DNA of 64,000 bases from Cladorhizidae sp. MBARI D1340-BT2 (GCA_028752905.1 JAQNBH010000005.1:4871312-4935311), one strand, 5' to 3'; positions 1 through 12,640 are shown, numbered from the stretch's first letter. The notes: generated from the letters alone by a model not told the origin. Made by a program: numbers and translations.

Positions 1-200
1 ATGGAGGCACAGGTGGATGCATGTACACGTATATGGAGGCACAGGTGGATGCATGTACACGTATATGGAGGCACAAGTGGATGCATGTACATGTATACAT
101 GGAGACACAGGTGGATGCATGTACATGTATAGGGAGACACAGGTGGATGCATGTACATGTATAGGGAGACACAGGTGGATGCATGTACATGTATATAACA
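1..200. repeat. Minisatellite, about 32-bp unit
   Basis: About six tandem copies of a unit that begins ATGGAGGCACAGGTGGATGC and ends in a GTACAYGTAT-type stretch. The first two units are identical; later ones carry GAGACAC and GTATAGGG variants. The array starts at the window edge, so its true length is unknown. It probably lies in an intron of the MUN-domain gene whose exons begin at 1185. Confidence 0.85.
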
Positions 201-489
201 TGAGCTGCTCTACTGCCTGTCTCTTGAATTTTGTGTGCACAGCATCTGAACCATCTGAGCAGGAGAAGGGACTGCGATGAGATCTGGGGCTGCAGACATA
301 TGGTGGAGGCCAACCATGGTATACTCCATGCATGCATACATGACTCCTGAGTACTTGAGGTCCTGTAGCTATCATGAGGCCATATTGCTGTGTTGTGTGT
401 GCTATACTGCAGGCCTGCATCCAAGTGGTATTCCTTGCCACAAAAAGTCGGTGGAGAAGTTTGAAAGTGTTACACGTGATGTACGTCAG

Positions 490-1135
490 CACTGCTAGCA
501 ATCCTTCCCTTCCCTTTCACCTTCCAATTCCTCTCTCTCTCTCTGCCTCTCCAAGCCTATCCACTTTTCCTTCCTCTCTCCTTCACTCTCTGCACCTGCT
601 ACTCCTCCTTGTCTGTCTCTCCTCTTTTCTTCCCTTTCTCTCTCATTTACTCCTTCCTCCTTTTTCCTTCTCCCTCCTCCCTTCTCTCCCCCCCCCTCCC
701 CTCCTTCCTCTCCCTTCCTCTCAGCTCCTTCCCTCTCTCCCCTCCCTCCTCCCCTCCCTGCCCCTCCCTCCTCCCCCTCCCTGCCTCCCTCCCCTTCCTC
801 TCAGCTCCCTCCCTCCCCTCCCTCCTCCCCTCCCTCCCCCTCCCTGCCTCCCTGGCCCTCCCTGCCCCTCCCTCCTCCCTCCTCCCCCTCCCTCCATCCC
901 CTTCCTCTCAGCACCCTTCCTCCTCCCCTCCCTCCCTACGTCCCCTTCCTCTCAACTCCCTCCCTCCTCCCCCCTGCCCCTCCCCCTCCCTGCCTCCCTA
1001 TGCCCCTCCCTGCTCCTCCTCCCCCTCCCTCCGTCCCCTTCCTCTCAGCTCCCTCCCCTCCCTCCTCTCCCTCCCTGCCTCCCTCCCCTTCCTTCTCCCT
1101 CCCTCCCTTGTCCCTCTTCCCTCTCCCTCTTGTGT
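490..1135. repeat. Pyrimidine-rich low-complexity tract (CCTCCCT-like)
   Basis: About 640 bp of almost pure C/T on the plus strand built from irregular CTCCCTCC and CTTCCTCTCAGC units. It gives long but meaningless Pro/Leu/Ser frames on the plus strand and Gly/Glu/Arg frames on the minus strand. It sits directly before the splice acceptor at 1183-1184, so it may double as a very long polypyrimidine tract. Confidence 0.85.
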
Positions 1136-1184
1136 TACCTACTAATACAGCTACGTACATGCATAACAAATGTCATCTATACAG

Positions 1185-4100
1185 ATGTGCATTCGCATCA
1201 ATAACATCCACGTACTCGTCACCATCTTCCACTCTCTGGAAAGACGCATCTGCAACATGGTGAAGACCGACTCCAAGCGACCTGTCTCTGCCTTTAGCTA
1301 CATCTCCAGTGACCACAGCGAGGTCATAACCAACATGAAACTGCTCTGCTCCAAGACCGCTAAGCCAGCTCCTTGTCGCACTCGCTACAAGACTGACACC
1401 TCCCTCTTCCCTGGGAGCACTGCAGAGAGTAATAAAGGTGTGCTATTGAATCCCTGCATGCATATCTGCCAGGAGTGTGCAGTAGTACTAGTACTTCATA
1501 TAATTATTGGTTTGACTCTCTGTATTTCAAAATGGTATACGCCAAAAACACAAAATTACAACCTCATGTATTAGTTATGACTCACTTTGGGCAGCTTCTT
1601 AGTGGATCATGAGTGGTGTTTTAAGCGATTAATAGCCTGTGCTTGAATCCTTTGTCAAGATGTAACCAGCCTCTCTCCCTCTTCCTTCCCCCTGTATTAA
1701 AAGCCGTGAAATTTGTCATCGTCCATCTATCTACCCCTCCCCCCCATAAACACACACACACATAGCTTGCATACAATAGGTCCCTTCATTACAATTTTAC
1801 TACCAGAAGTAAATGATAATTGGCATTGCAGTGATTATTCACGAGAAACAGTAATGGTCAACTATGAAACCGCTCGAGCAATGTTGAGCCTAGCTGAGCT
1901 GATCCAGCAGCTGTTGCACATGTTCGCTACAAAGAAGTGCAGGGTTAGTTGGTTCCCTTAGAAACTTACTCTAGTGTGACAATAACTAACAGCACGGTCT
2001 TTCTACAGAACCAGGTAGCTACTTATGTTGCATGGGTGCATGTTAATATGCATGTGTGCTTGAGTGATATATGTGGTGAAGAAGGACTGCAGCTATGTCT
2101 GATTAGTGCTGGAGTTATTGAGCCACCATTACAAAGAAGTCCCCTTGTGAAGAGGCTGGTGGACTAGAACATTTATAGAGGAGAAATACAAACCAGGCAC
2201 AAACTATTTTATCAATAATCAACAATTTACTCACGCGACGCTTAGTGCTGTTGGAGTCCTCTACCTGCTGGTGTCAGTGGGATAGGGAAGTGTAGCTCAC
2301 TCTAGAGCTGTTGGAGTCCTCTACCTGCTGGGGTCAGTGGGACAGGAAGTGTAGCTCAGTCTAGAGCTGTTGGAGTCCTCTACCTGCTGGGGTCAGTGGG
2401 ACAGGAAGTGTAGCTCACTCTAGAGCTGTTGGAGTCCTCTACCTGCTGGGGTCAGTGGGACAGGGAAGTGTAGCTCACTCTAGAGCTGTTGGAGTCCTCT
2501 ACCTGCTGGGGTCAGTGGGACAGGGAAGTGTAGCTCACTCTAGAGCTGTTGGAGTCCTCTACCTGCTGGGGTCAGTGGGACAGGGAAGTGTAGCTCACTC
2601 TAGAGCTGTTGGAGTCCTCTACCTGCTGGGGTCAGTGGGACAGGGAAGTGTAGCTCACTCTAGAGCTGTTGGAGTCCTCTACCTGCTGGGGTCAGTGGGA
2701 CAGGGAAGTGTAGCTCACTCTAGAGCTGTTGGAGTCCTCTACCTGCTGGGGTCAGTGGGACAGGGAAGTGTAGCTCAGTCTAGAGCTGTTGGAGTCCTCT
2801 ACCTGCTGGGGTCAGTGGGACAGGGAAGTGTAGCTCACTCTAGAGCTGTTGGAGTCCTCTACCTGCTGGGGTCAGTGGGACAGGGAAGTGTAGCTCACTC
2901 TAGAGCTGTTGGTGTCCTCTACCTGCTGGGGTCAGTGGGACAGGAAGTGTAGCTCAGTCTAGAGCTGTTGGAGTCCTTTACCTGCTGGGGTCAGTGGGAC
3001 AGGGAAGTGTAGCTCACTCTAGAGCTGTTGGAGTCCTCTACCTGCTGGGGTCAGTGGGACAGGAAGTGTAGCTCACTCTAGAGCTGTTGGAGTCCTCTAC
3101 CTGCTGGGGTCAGTGGGACAGGAAGTGTAGCTCAGTCTAGAGCTGTTGGAGTCCTCTACCTGCTGGGGTCAGTGGGACAGAGAAGTGTAGCTCAGTCTAG
3201 AGCTGTTGGTGTCCTCTACCTGCTGGGGTCAGTGGGACAGGGAAGTATAGCTTAGTCTAGAGCTGTTGGAGTCCTCTACCTGCTGGGGTCAGTGGGACAG
3301 GAAGTGTAGCTCACTCTAGAGCTGTTGGAGTCCTCTACCTGCTGGGGTCAGTGGGATGGCAATGTGAAGTTCAGTGACAAGATAGATACTCGTAGTAGCC
3401 ATTAAAAAGTGACGTCCATGCATGGCTGAGCACCTTTAAAAACAAACAGACTACATGTTAAATGGATTGACTTGCCATAGAAGAAGGAGACAAGAATGTA
3501 TCTGTGGAATGGATCACACACACCTGCCAAATGCTTATGGTCCACATGAAGACACTCGTGCTTCCTTTGATTTTGAAAAGCCAATCCGATATACAGTGGA
3601 ATGTTTTCTTGTTCACCTTTGGCCTTTAATATATTGTGTACGCTAAGCATAGGAGATGACGCATACATTGGCTCAGTCACTCTCAGAATACCCATTTAGT
3701 TAGTGGTATATTCACTTGGTGTAAATGTTGGCTAATGATATAGGGTCCTCATCGTGGCCTAGCTCAGTCAGCAACGGCCTTGGTCCCATGGAGCCAGACG
3801 CCGAGAGGAAGCTCAATGCCCAGCCAACACTGGAAACAGAACAGAAGGCAAAGGAGAGCGACGATGCTCTCTCCAAACAATCGCTTGATTGTCTTCGATA
3901 TCTCAAGAACGTGCAGCAAAATCAAGTCAAGATGATAGCCATCAGGGTGAGTGCAAAGGCTGGTTCACAATATGATGCAATTCTTCCCCCCCCCCCACGC
4001 ACACAAAAGTATCGAGTTCCACTGCTATGACACAACATATGCGGTGCAATGCGCTCTTGTGTTATTATGATATTATGAACCCAACAACAAAATAATAAAA

Positions 4101-7100
4101 GTTGAATAATGTTGTTGTTGTTGTTGTTTTGTGGGTGTTGATAGATGAACAAGTTCTGCAAGCGTGCTCTGTCTGAGCTGCTGGGCTTGAAGTTGGGCCC
4201 ATGTCCAATAGAGAAGAGATTGAAGCCCGTGGTGGACTATCTAGACAGACACAGAGTGGCCCTGCGCAAGTATGTCTACCCAGAGTGCTACAGCCAGATT
4301 GTGGAGAACCTCTGGGACTGTCTTCTGCAGGTGAGGAGTGGGGAGTGTTTGTGTGGTGGGAAGGATGTGGTTGGAAGGGGTGGAGGAAGAGGATACCATA
4401 TGAGGTGGAGTAATAACTCTCGTCTCGTGAGGCATGAGTGGTAATGTGTACGTACAGAGAAGTGTTGGAGTTAGAACTGTGCACAGCTAGGGCACATGCA
4501 AACACACACATGTGCAAGTAGGAGAGAGATGGATGAATACTTATACTGGCTAAGCTTTCACACAGTGAGTCTGTACAAGTAGGAGAGAGATCGATGAATA
4601 CTTGTACTGGCTAAGCTTTCACCGTGAGTCTGTACAAGTAGGAGAGAGATGGATGAATACTTATACTGGCTAAGCTTTCACACAGTGAGTCTGTACAAGT
4701 AGGAGAGAGATCGATGAATACTTGTACTGGCTAAGCTTTCACCGTGAGTCTGTACAAGTAGGAGAGAGATGGATGAATACTTATACTGGCTAAGCTTTCA
4801 CACAGTGAGTCCGTCATCTTTTGTTTCAATCTCTCCATTCCTTCCCTCTCTCCTACCCTCTCTATTTCCTTGTGTTGTCTAGGACTTGGAGGAGGAGGCC
4901 ACAAAGTTGCGCTCCAACAAACGTCCCATCACTGACAGAGCACAGATGCTCCTTCGCTCCTTGACCGTACGTACATGTACATGTCCCACGCAACACTCAG
5001 AACTAGACAACATTTTGTGGAGGTCCCACATTCCATCTGTTGCATGGACACACATCACTCACTGGCTTGTCTGTGTGTACTCATATACAAGAACAAAAAT
5101 TGAATACAAGCAACTTGATTGATAATAGCTGTACCCATGTAGAGTTAAATGACCCTTTACCATTTATGATCCGTCTTAAACATTATTGGTGTACATGATT
5201 TTAAATGGTAAAGGATCATCTAAATGGTTACGGTGTACGTGGGTGCACTCCCATTTCCTTTATTAACAGATCCTTTGTAGACATTTTTTCTTGTTTCAAG
5301 TTGTTGTTGTTTATGTTTGTTAGTTTTGTTGTTGTTCTAGTTATTATAGTTGAGTGATGGAGGACTGCACCAGGGAGACAGACCTTCAGGGTCTCCATCA
5401 CTTTTACTGGTTGATTCTTGTTGTCCACTACACATATCACCACATGCCATGTCTTGTTGCTATTGTTGCCATGTACAGGGTCAGCTGCGGCCTCCTTCAA
5501 GGACTTGGTAGCAGTTGCACAGGAGAACTCCACCAACAAATAGCAAATATTATGGTTGAGGATCAGTTAAAATCTCCTTTGGACTTGGTAGCAGTTGCCC
5601 AGGAATGAGAACTCCACAAATTGAACATCAGAGCTGAGCACAGATCATTCCTTCTGCACACACACATGCAGTTCTAAAACAGCGCGTGAGCTAGCTTGAT
5701 TGCATCATCACGAGAAGCCTTGGCCCACGCCTCTTTTCTGGAATCGAGAAACAAGAATAGTCACTGCAATGCATTGGAGCATTTGGTGTATTCGGATTTT
5801 ATGAAGGGACGTAAGTTATGAGAGTGGGAAGACAAAGAAATGTAGATTCTTGAAAACGAACTTTCCCCCCGCTTTCTACGTGGGTTATTTTTGCACTGGT
5901 GGTTTACTATCTTCAAGGCACTCTTGGAGATCAGCTGAAATCACTACCTAGGCAGCTAAGAAGCTTGCTGCTGTAAGTTTTAGCTTAGGTGTGAGCTTGG
6001 TTTTGGAAGGTTTTGCCATCCTCTTTGTGAAGATAGGGATCAAAACAATATAGAAAGTGCTACTGCACTCCCCAACATTTGAAGATGAATTTCAATATCA
6101 TAATTTTTTATTTTTTTTTTATTATTTTTTTAAATCTTCTTATTTGCTATCCAAGAGAAGATTCAAAGGCATGATCTGAGTCTTTTTGGAGCTAATATTG
6201 GCAGGAACAACATTTAGGTGGCTAATAAGCTGGGGATGCGAGTTTTTAAGTTGAAGTATGTGTAGAAGATAGTTGTTATTTAAGTTTTGCTACCTTTTGA
6301 AATAGGGGTCAAACCAAGTGGGTGTGTCTGTGTGTGCATGTGTGGTGTGACTGTGTGCGTGTGATCATGTCCTTTGTTTGTGTTTGTTCAGCATCTGATT
6401 CAGTTCATGCACAACAGGCAGGAAGGACTGGATATTGATATTCTCAACTCCACTTCAGTGAGCAACTTTATACTAGGACTATGTAGTATCACTAGCAGCA
6501 GGCCCACACAGATGCATTGATCGGTACAATCGTCCTGCTTCTTTTTGTGCCGTGTTTGTAGGAATATTTGCAGGGCCTGCTCGACATCATGACTCGCTCC
6601 ACCGACCAGCTAATTAGAATTTTCAACAGACTCAACACATTTGTAAGGCTTGACACATTATATTCACTCGTGTTGATGCTGTACTCTGTACTGTGTGGTC
6701 TTAGATTCTGAGTAGGCATGTGATGTGCTTATACTCGTGCAGTTGTGTAGTGTATTTTTCTGCATGAAGTATATAGATACACACTTCCTCAAATGCTTAT
6801 CGTGGACCGCAGATGACTCTAAAATGTCCAGACTGATCGAGTATTATATAGTGAGGGTGAACTTTCATCCCCCCCCCTGCTGATAAGCAACAACTGGTTG
6901 CTCCATTTGTTGGCTTGTTAATGTTTGTTAATGTTTGCTGTTTGTCTTATTTGAACACTGAAACCAACTGGACCAACAAATACCTCCAGATAGTTGCTTG
7001 TGTGTAGGAATACCAAAGCAGATTCTTATAAGCTCAACAACAGTAGGCCAACTTGACGGCAACTTTCCCCCCCCCCCCCCCCCCCCCCCCGAGTTATTTG

Positions 7101-8233
7101 GGGGTATATTATATTAATGTTTTAAGCCGCAAGTGTTGAGGGACAGTTGATGTTTTTATCACCAACCAATGCTTTGACACCGAATGCCCACCTCTCCCCC
7201 CCCCCCCCCAAACCTCTCTGCACAGACTACACTGGAGCAGAACCATGTGTCTGCATTAGTTGACTCCAACCTCCTGCAAAGACTCCGCTCCCATCTCCGC
7301 TACAACAGGAAGTGCTTCAGTGGGGCGGAGTTTGTCAGCAAGGTAATAGAGATTGGACAGGGAACTTTGGCTGGGACGATGGATAGTCTAGACGAAGAGA
7401 GGCAGCAACATGCGTCTCACATGTTCTACCCAGTCGACCAGACTGGGAACCTTGTCAACTACAATGAAGACTATGCTAACACAATGGCCTGCTACTTGCT
7501 GGAAGAAGGGATTCTCATTCCCGTGACCCGTGCAACCACACTTTCCGACCGCTCAGGCTCCTCCATGTCCCTGGTCACGCCCAACTGTGTCTCAGATGAA
7601 GAAGAGACGGCTTCCGTCCTTGATTCGTTGCTTGTGCGAGGAACAGAAGCTGGCGAAAATGGCAACATGGAGGATTTGGTCTTGCAGGTGAGCGAGGCCC
7701 TTTCCCAGGGAGCAGGGCTTAGTAATCAGGAAGTTCCGTCGTTACAAGAGATCTATCCAGCGACAGATACATCCGGTAGTAGGCAAACGTCTGGAAGAGG
7801 AGAGAGTCAGCAACACCACTCCTATCATGGGGAGGCAAGAATGAATGGCAATGGCAGTCAATACTCCGACAAGCTTCATTTCTCGGCCACCAATGATGCT
7901 TATTACAAGTTTGCTGCCTCTGAGGATGCAGAATACATCTCATTGTTGCAGAGCGAAGTCTTGGTGGCGTCTAGTGCGTATTCGGGGGATTCTCACCGAC
8001 TGCCGTGTTCCACCAGTACGCCACAGCCCCTCAGGGATGGGGCGCCCACGGAAAACCAAGACTTTCTGGCAGCAAAGAGGGGGACGCTTTACCTTGTTCT
8101 TGACCTGTTGATGCAGCGAGCAAGAAAAGAGAGAGTGGCGAAGCAATTTCTGACTTCCCCCCGGACAAAAATAGTGCAGGAACAGAGGAAACTGGAGGAC
8201 TCTAACTGTGACCTAATCTTTAAAATGTCATAA
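1185..8233 (+). CDS. MUN/MHD2-domain protein (UNC13/BAIAP3-type) with C-terminal DEP-like domain, 5'-partial
   Basis: Spliced gene whose 5' end lies outside the window. Exons supported by splice sites and phase: 1185-1437, 1852-1943, about 3744-3946, 4145-4330, 4883-4966, 6392-6457, 6562-6642, 7226-8233 (stop). The link between 1943 and 3744 is unresolved; a small exon starting at 2009 is possible. The first exon has CIRINNI, like the CxxxNNI signature after MHD1 of Munc13 proteins. Exons 3744-6642 give the MHD2 pattern: YLDRHRVALRKYVYP, IVENLWDCLLQDLEEE, then a final helix pair ending STDQLIRIF. MUN-family proteins tether secretory vesicles for SNARE assembly. Where UNC13/BAIAP3 proteins have a C2 domain, the last exon instead encodes a DEP-like fold: LRSHLRYNRKCFSGAEFV, later YANTMACYLLEEGILIPV (about 7256-7545). 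A polar, Ser-rich tail of about 225 residues follows. No AATAAA was seen downstream. Confidence 0.72.
2245..3358. repeat. 60-bp minisatellite in intron of MUN-domain gene
   Basis: About 18 head-to-tail copies of a unit of 59-60 bp containing GTAGCTCACTCTAGAGCTGT and CCTCTACCTGCTGGGGTCAG. Copies between 2455 and 2940 are almost identical at exactly 60 bp, so they stay in frame and create a false repetitive reading frame. Others lose one G (CAGGAAG instead of CAGGGAAG). High identity points to recent amplification. Confidence 0.95.
3957..4086. mobile_element. Short MITE related to the 16603-17044 element
   Basis: The left end AGGCTGGTTCACAATA is identical to the terminal repeat of the complete MITE at 16603-17044. 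The right end (TATTATGAACCCAAC near 4071-4086) is a degraded inverse copy. It contains a poly-C run. It begins about ten bases inside the intron, just after the splice donor at 3947-3948 of the MUN-domain gene. Confidence 0.5.
4505..4812. repeat. Dimeric minisatellite, about 60+58 bp
   Basis: Five units with the core GTAGGAGAGAGATNGATGAAT and GGCTAAGCTTTCAC. Two unit types alternate strictly: one with GATGGATG / TTATACTGG / CACACAGTGAG, the other with GATCGATG / TTGTACTGG / CACCGTGAG. The real period is therefore a dimer of about 118 bp. It lies in the intron between exons 4145-4330 and 4883-4966. Confidence 0.9.
5143..5229. repeat. Small inverted repeat (hairpin)
   Basis: The left arm around 5143-5167 (ACCCTTTACCATTTA) pairs with the right arm around 5201-5229 (TAAATGGTAAAGGATCATC), separated by about 35 bp. 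It could be a tiny palindromic MITE in an intron of the MUN-domain gene. No clear target duplication was seen. Confidence 0.6.
7066..7090. repeat. Poly-C homopolymer
   Basis: A run of more than 20 C residues in the last intron of the MUN-domain gene, with a second C run at 7196-7209 only 16 bases before the acceptor at 7224-7225. Such tracts are prone to length error in assembly, so the exact count should not be trusted. Confidence 0.85.
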
Positions 8234-8644
8234 ATGTGATTACGCATTGAGCGTACATATAATGCAGGAATGGGAGGGGGCTGGGGCTCCCCTGTTTTTG
8301 GCCCAACTTTTAATTGTGAATTATGACCGTGTTAATTATTTTACAGTCTTACTTCAATTTTCAGTTCCCTCTTCCCATTTAATGTGCTTTGTGCCTCCGG
8401 GGGTTCCTCGAGGTGTGATTTGTCTAGACAGAACCTTGTGCCGAACACTATTCTTGCTATACTGTATTACAGTGAGTAGATGTAGGAACACAAATCTGGC
8501 TCGACTTCTCTTTCTATCTCCTTTCCCCTTGTACAGATGTCTTCACCGTTTAATTTTCCCCTCTAAACAATCGCATGTTCAAGTGGCTAGTATTGTCTAG
8601 TTTTTCGCAATACCGTTTTTACTTGACTAGCCACAACAAATATA

Positions 8645-9555
8645 TCACACATAGATACATAAATACATAGATACATAGATACATATACATGGATACATAT
8701 ACATAGATACATATACATAGATACATATAGATAGATACATGGATGCATATACATAGATACATAAATATACATAGATACATGGATGCATATACATATACAT
8801 AGACACATACATAGATACATAATTATACATAGATACATAAATACATATACATAGATACATATACATAGATACATAAATATACATAGATACATGGATGCAT
8901 ATACATATACATAGACACATACATAGATACATAATTATACATAGATACATAAATACATATACATAGAACATATACATAGATACATTAAATACATAGATAC
9001 ATAAATACATATACATAGATACATATACATAGATACATTAAATACATAGATACATAAATACATATACATAGATACATATACATAGATACATAATTATACA
9101 TAGATACATAAATACATGGATACATATACATAGATACATAAATACATGGATACATAAATACATGGATACATAAATACATACATAGATACACATACATAGA
9201 TACGTATACATAGACACATGGATACATAAATACATGGATACATAAATACATGGATACATATACATAGATACATAAATTCATAGATACATATACATATATA
9301 GATACATTAAATACATGGATGCATATGATACATAAATTCATAGATACATATACATATATAGATACATTAAATACATGGATGCATATACATAGTTCATAGA
9401 TACATATACATAGATACATATTCATAGATACATAAATACATGCATAATATACATATACATAGATACATATACATACATAGATACATTTACATAGATACAT
9501 ATACATGGATGCATATAGGATGCATATGCATATATAGATGCATATACATGATATA
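8645..9555. repeat. Microsatellite/minisatellite array, (ATACATAGATACAT)-like
   Basis: About 900 bp of ATACATAGATACAT-type units with internal longer-range repetition (for example, stretches around 8757-8860 and 8877-8965 are near copies). It encodes spurious Tyr/Met/Cys/Ile-rich frames on the minus strand. It starts about 410 bp after the stop codon of the MUN-domain gene. Confidence 0.95.
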
Positions 9556-9559
9556 TAAA

Positions 9560-9830
9560 TAAGAAATGATAATATTAGCTGAATTGTTTCACTTGGGCCT
9601 CCTGGTTGATAGGACACTAGAAGGAGCTGACTTGATGGCATGGCCAGAGAGTGGGCAATTCAGTATGACTGACGGTCAGAGAGTGGGCAATTCAGTATGA
9701 CTGACGGTAGTAGGGAAGGATGTGTGATGTCAGGAGACCACCAACCTTACACTCGCACCTCACAAGCATAAAGATAATTTTATTTTTGTTTGTTGATATG
9801 AATGAATACTCATCAACCCAATCAGCATGG
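9560..9830. other. Non-coding spacer with a 31-bp tandem duplication
   Basis: No gene was recognised. A segment around 9645-9708 contains two adjacent copies of a unit with AGAGAGTGGGCAATTCAGTA. The rest is unique AT-rich sequence leading into the 3' end of a retrotransposon. Confidence 0.6.
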
Positions 9831-12335
9831 CATACTACATAATAATGCTATAGAGAATCTAATGGAGGGTGGGAGTGAGTTCCAAAGTGGGAAACAAAGC
9901 GAGGGGCGAGAGGTTATGTGAAGAGTTGGAGCTGGTTGGGAGCTCGTGTCTGCTTGTGAGCGGCATAATCAGAAGTACACTGGTGAGTACAGAGGTCAAG
10001 TGCTGGATATGTTCAAGAGCTTTGGAGTTGCAGAAAAAGGAGGGAGGTGCCCACACATAAGAGCAGTCAATTTAAATGAGAAAGTACTTGAGTAGTTGAG
10101 TAGTGTCAAGTCTGAGAAGTGCATGAGTAAGATATATGGTATAAAAGTTGCGATAAAATTAAGTCAATTATTTTCCTGGATCTGTTACAAACTTTATTGA
10201 TGTGAAGATCCCAGGAGAGGTTTGAGTGAGAAGAACTCCTAAATATGTATATGAAGGGACGAGTTTAAGGGGAGTGTTGTTAGGGAAGGATGAGAAGATA
10301 GGGGAGAGGGTTATATGAGTAATGATCATGCACTTACTCTTATTTGGGTTGATTGTGAGGAAACAGGAAGACGGCCAAGTGATATCACTTCAATGTCAGA
10401 TTGCACTGAGTTGATGGAAGATGTAGAAGAGAAGGGATGTGAGATGAGGATATCGTCTGCATAGAGAATAATGGTAGAAGAAGAAGAGTGAGGAGCTTTG
10501 TAGTGTCATTTATGAAGAGAATAAACATAAGTGGACTAAGAATGAAACCTTGGAGTATTCCTGAGGATGCATGGCATGGGAAAGACAGAGAGCCTGGGAT
10601 GACCACACTGCGAACGACCTGTAAGGCAAGATGAGAGCCAGCAGAGTAAGTGTAGGAAGGCTGAGAGAGGACAGGGTGCTTGGAAGAGTTTGAGAGACGA
10701 CAGGGTGCTTGGAAGAGTTTGAGAGAGGACAAGGGTGTTTAGGAGAGTTTGGGAGAGGACAGGGTGTTTAGGAGAGGTTATTATGGTACCGAGTCAAAGG
10801 TTTGACATCTAAGAAGACCACACACTTGTATACAGATTTGTGTGGCCCATCTAAGCCAAGGGGTAACACTATGGATTGCAACTTCCATCTTGTAATAATT
10901 ATGTTAGAGAGTAGGGAGACGGGGAGATAATCGTTGGGAGAGTATGGAGACAAGATGTCTTGGGGATAGGAACAATCAGGGAATGCTTCCAATCAAGGGG
11001 GTAAATGTTGTAGAGAGGGAGTCATTATAGATGAGAAAAAGTGGAATGGATATGGAGTGAGCAGTAGAATTAATCACTTTTAGTAGATATAGTATCTGGA
11101 TCACTGAGGGAATGCTGGGAGAAGGTTATTAACCTCATCTGGGGAGCAGAGGATCTCAGATGGGCAGGGAGAAGGAGCAGAAGAGTGGGAAGTTGGATAG
11201 GTGGGTGGGCAGAGAAGATTTGTTGAAAGGTTGGAACAAGTGATTTTAGTGCTTCAGCTGCTGATTTGGGTCGAGTTGAGTCGAGTTGATAGTTGGGGTG
11301 AAGTGGTAGATGTGGCGATGAAAAGGAGAAGGCAATTGGAGTGAGAGTAGTGGTACTGAGGACTGATGGGGGATGGAGATGATTGGGATATTGGAGAACA
11401 GAGACAAGGGATGTATTTGGGGGGGGGGGGGGGGGGGGGGGCTGGGAACCAATGTCCTTGGTGACAACTAGTGGAGGGTGAGAATAATCTCCTACTCCAG
11501 GGAACCTGAGAGACAAGCCCCCTGAGTTGTAAGGTAGCAGAGCATGTTTGTAAGGGGGAAGGCCTGCACATTGATATGGGATAAGTAGGAGCAGGTACCA
11601 CAGGGGTTTGTAAAGGAGGCTGGTTTCGTGAGCAAGGTTTGGAGGCTCGAGGCTTGGATAAAAAAATGTTTTTCTGCAGAGTGGGTACTAATGGTAAGAG
11701 TTTCACTTTAGGTGTTTGTGAGAAGAGGTGAAGCAGGAGAAACAGAAAAAGTTGCAGCGAGGGGGCAGTTCAACATTTACAGTGGGATAGCTGGGTTGTG
11801 TGAATCTGGTGGTGGGAGGTTGGAGGGCTGATGAGAGAGGGAGGAAAACCGTTACTTGCCCCTCCAATTGCTTTTGAACAGGAGTGGATAATGAATCTGA
11901 GGAGTTCCAGAATGGAGTGCGAAGGTCTTAAAATTGGATTCCAGATTTTGCAACTAAGGTAACAAGGGTAGGGGGGTAGAATGCTGAGGCTTTAATGCAG
12001 TGTGTGCAGACAAGGCGATATGTTATGGCAATAATGATGGAGATGGGGGGGGGGGGGGGCTGGAGCCTCCAGAGACCATAGAAACAAGCAACCAACATTA
12101 GCCAAACTTATGAGTGCTGGGAGGTGAGAAAAGGAGCAACGATGACAACAACAGATACAATGAAGACATTTTGGGAACAAATGGATGACTGCCAATGGCA
12201 AAATTGACATACTATAGACACTCTGGAGGACATGAAGTGGAGCTTTGGCTGTGAAAAGAGCTGGTAGAACAGCCATAATAGAAGACTAAGAAGAGAGTCA
12301 GATGTGATCGTCTCCAAGCAGACGCCGCCATTTTA
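9830..12335 (-). mobile_element. Decayed non-LTR retrotransposon (LINE), minus strand
   Basis: Read on the minus strand, RT pieces appear in the proper order but in shifting frames. They are DWKHSLIVPIPK near 10960, a GILQGFILSPLMFILFIND block near 10540 (the usual G-V-P-Q-G-S region), YADDILIS near 10460, and the post-RT CNSKALEHIQH block near 10000. The closest relative here is the element at 61560-62710, which shares the last block. The RT domain copies RNA at a nicked target. Many frameshifts and stops, plus a local 30-bp-type duplication at 10660-10780 and poly-G runs at 11416-11442 and 12046-12059, make it non-functional. The part above about 11150 (possible ORF1 or endonuclease) could not be assigned, so the upper boundary is a guess. 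Confidence 0.75.
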
Positions 12336-12481
12336 TATTTATTGTTGTTGATGTAGTTCAGTGGCGTCTATATTTGCAGTAGATTGTTTGTATTGTTTCA
12401 TTTGTTGATTTGTTAATGTTTATATTTATGCATTAACGTAATAATAACAATAAGGTTATAATTGTTTGTTATATAATTATT

Positions 12482-12640
12482 CCTGATGAAGGGGAGTTGA
12501 AACTTCGAGATTAGATTTCAAGTAGATTTATTGAGGTCTTGTAATTTGGCTGTGTCAACTGAGTTTGTTGAGTATTAGTTTAAAATCACCTTAACTTCAA
12601 ATTGTAATCACTCGACATTAGATGCTCTAGCCTGTTAAGA
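12482..12640. repeat. Dispersed tail module (CTGATGA...GAAAC) and inverse fragment
   Basis: CTGATGAAGGGGAGTTGAAA at 12482 followed by CTTCGAG resembles the tail module seen most clearly at 59712-59757. About 130 bp further on, GATGCTCTAGCCT (near 12620) is an inverse piece of the same module. The rest of 12340-12690 is AT-rich and shows no gene. Confidence 0.5.

Noticed and set aside
374..1204. 276-codon Pro/Leu/Ser-rich frame
   Set aside because: It is the translation of a pyrimidine-rich low-complexity tract and has no domain, conserved start or splice support.
2455..2952. 165-codon repetitive frame (GSVAHSRAVGVLYLL)
   Set aside because: It arises from an exact 60-bp tandem repeat. Neighbouring 59-bp units break the frame, so it is not under coding constraint.
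8587..9641. Tyr/Met/Cys-rich minus-strand frames up to 218 codons
   Set aside because: They are products of the ATACATAGATACAT array.
12108..12317. Hydrophobic minus-strand frame, considered as a membrane protein
   Set aside because: It lies at the 5' side of a decayed retrotransposon, has no recognisable family and shares no splice context with a gene.
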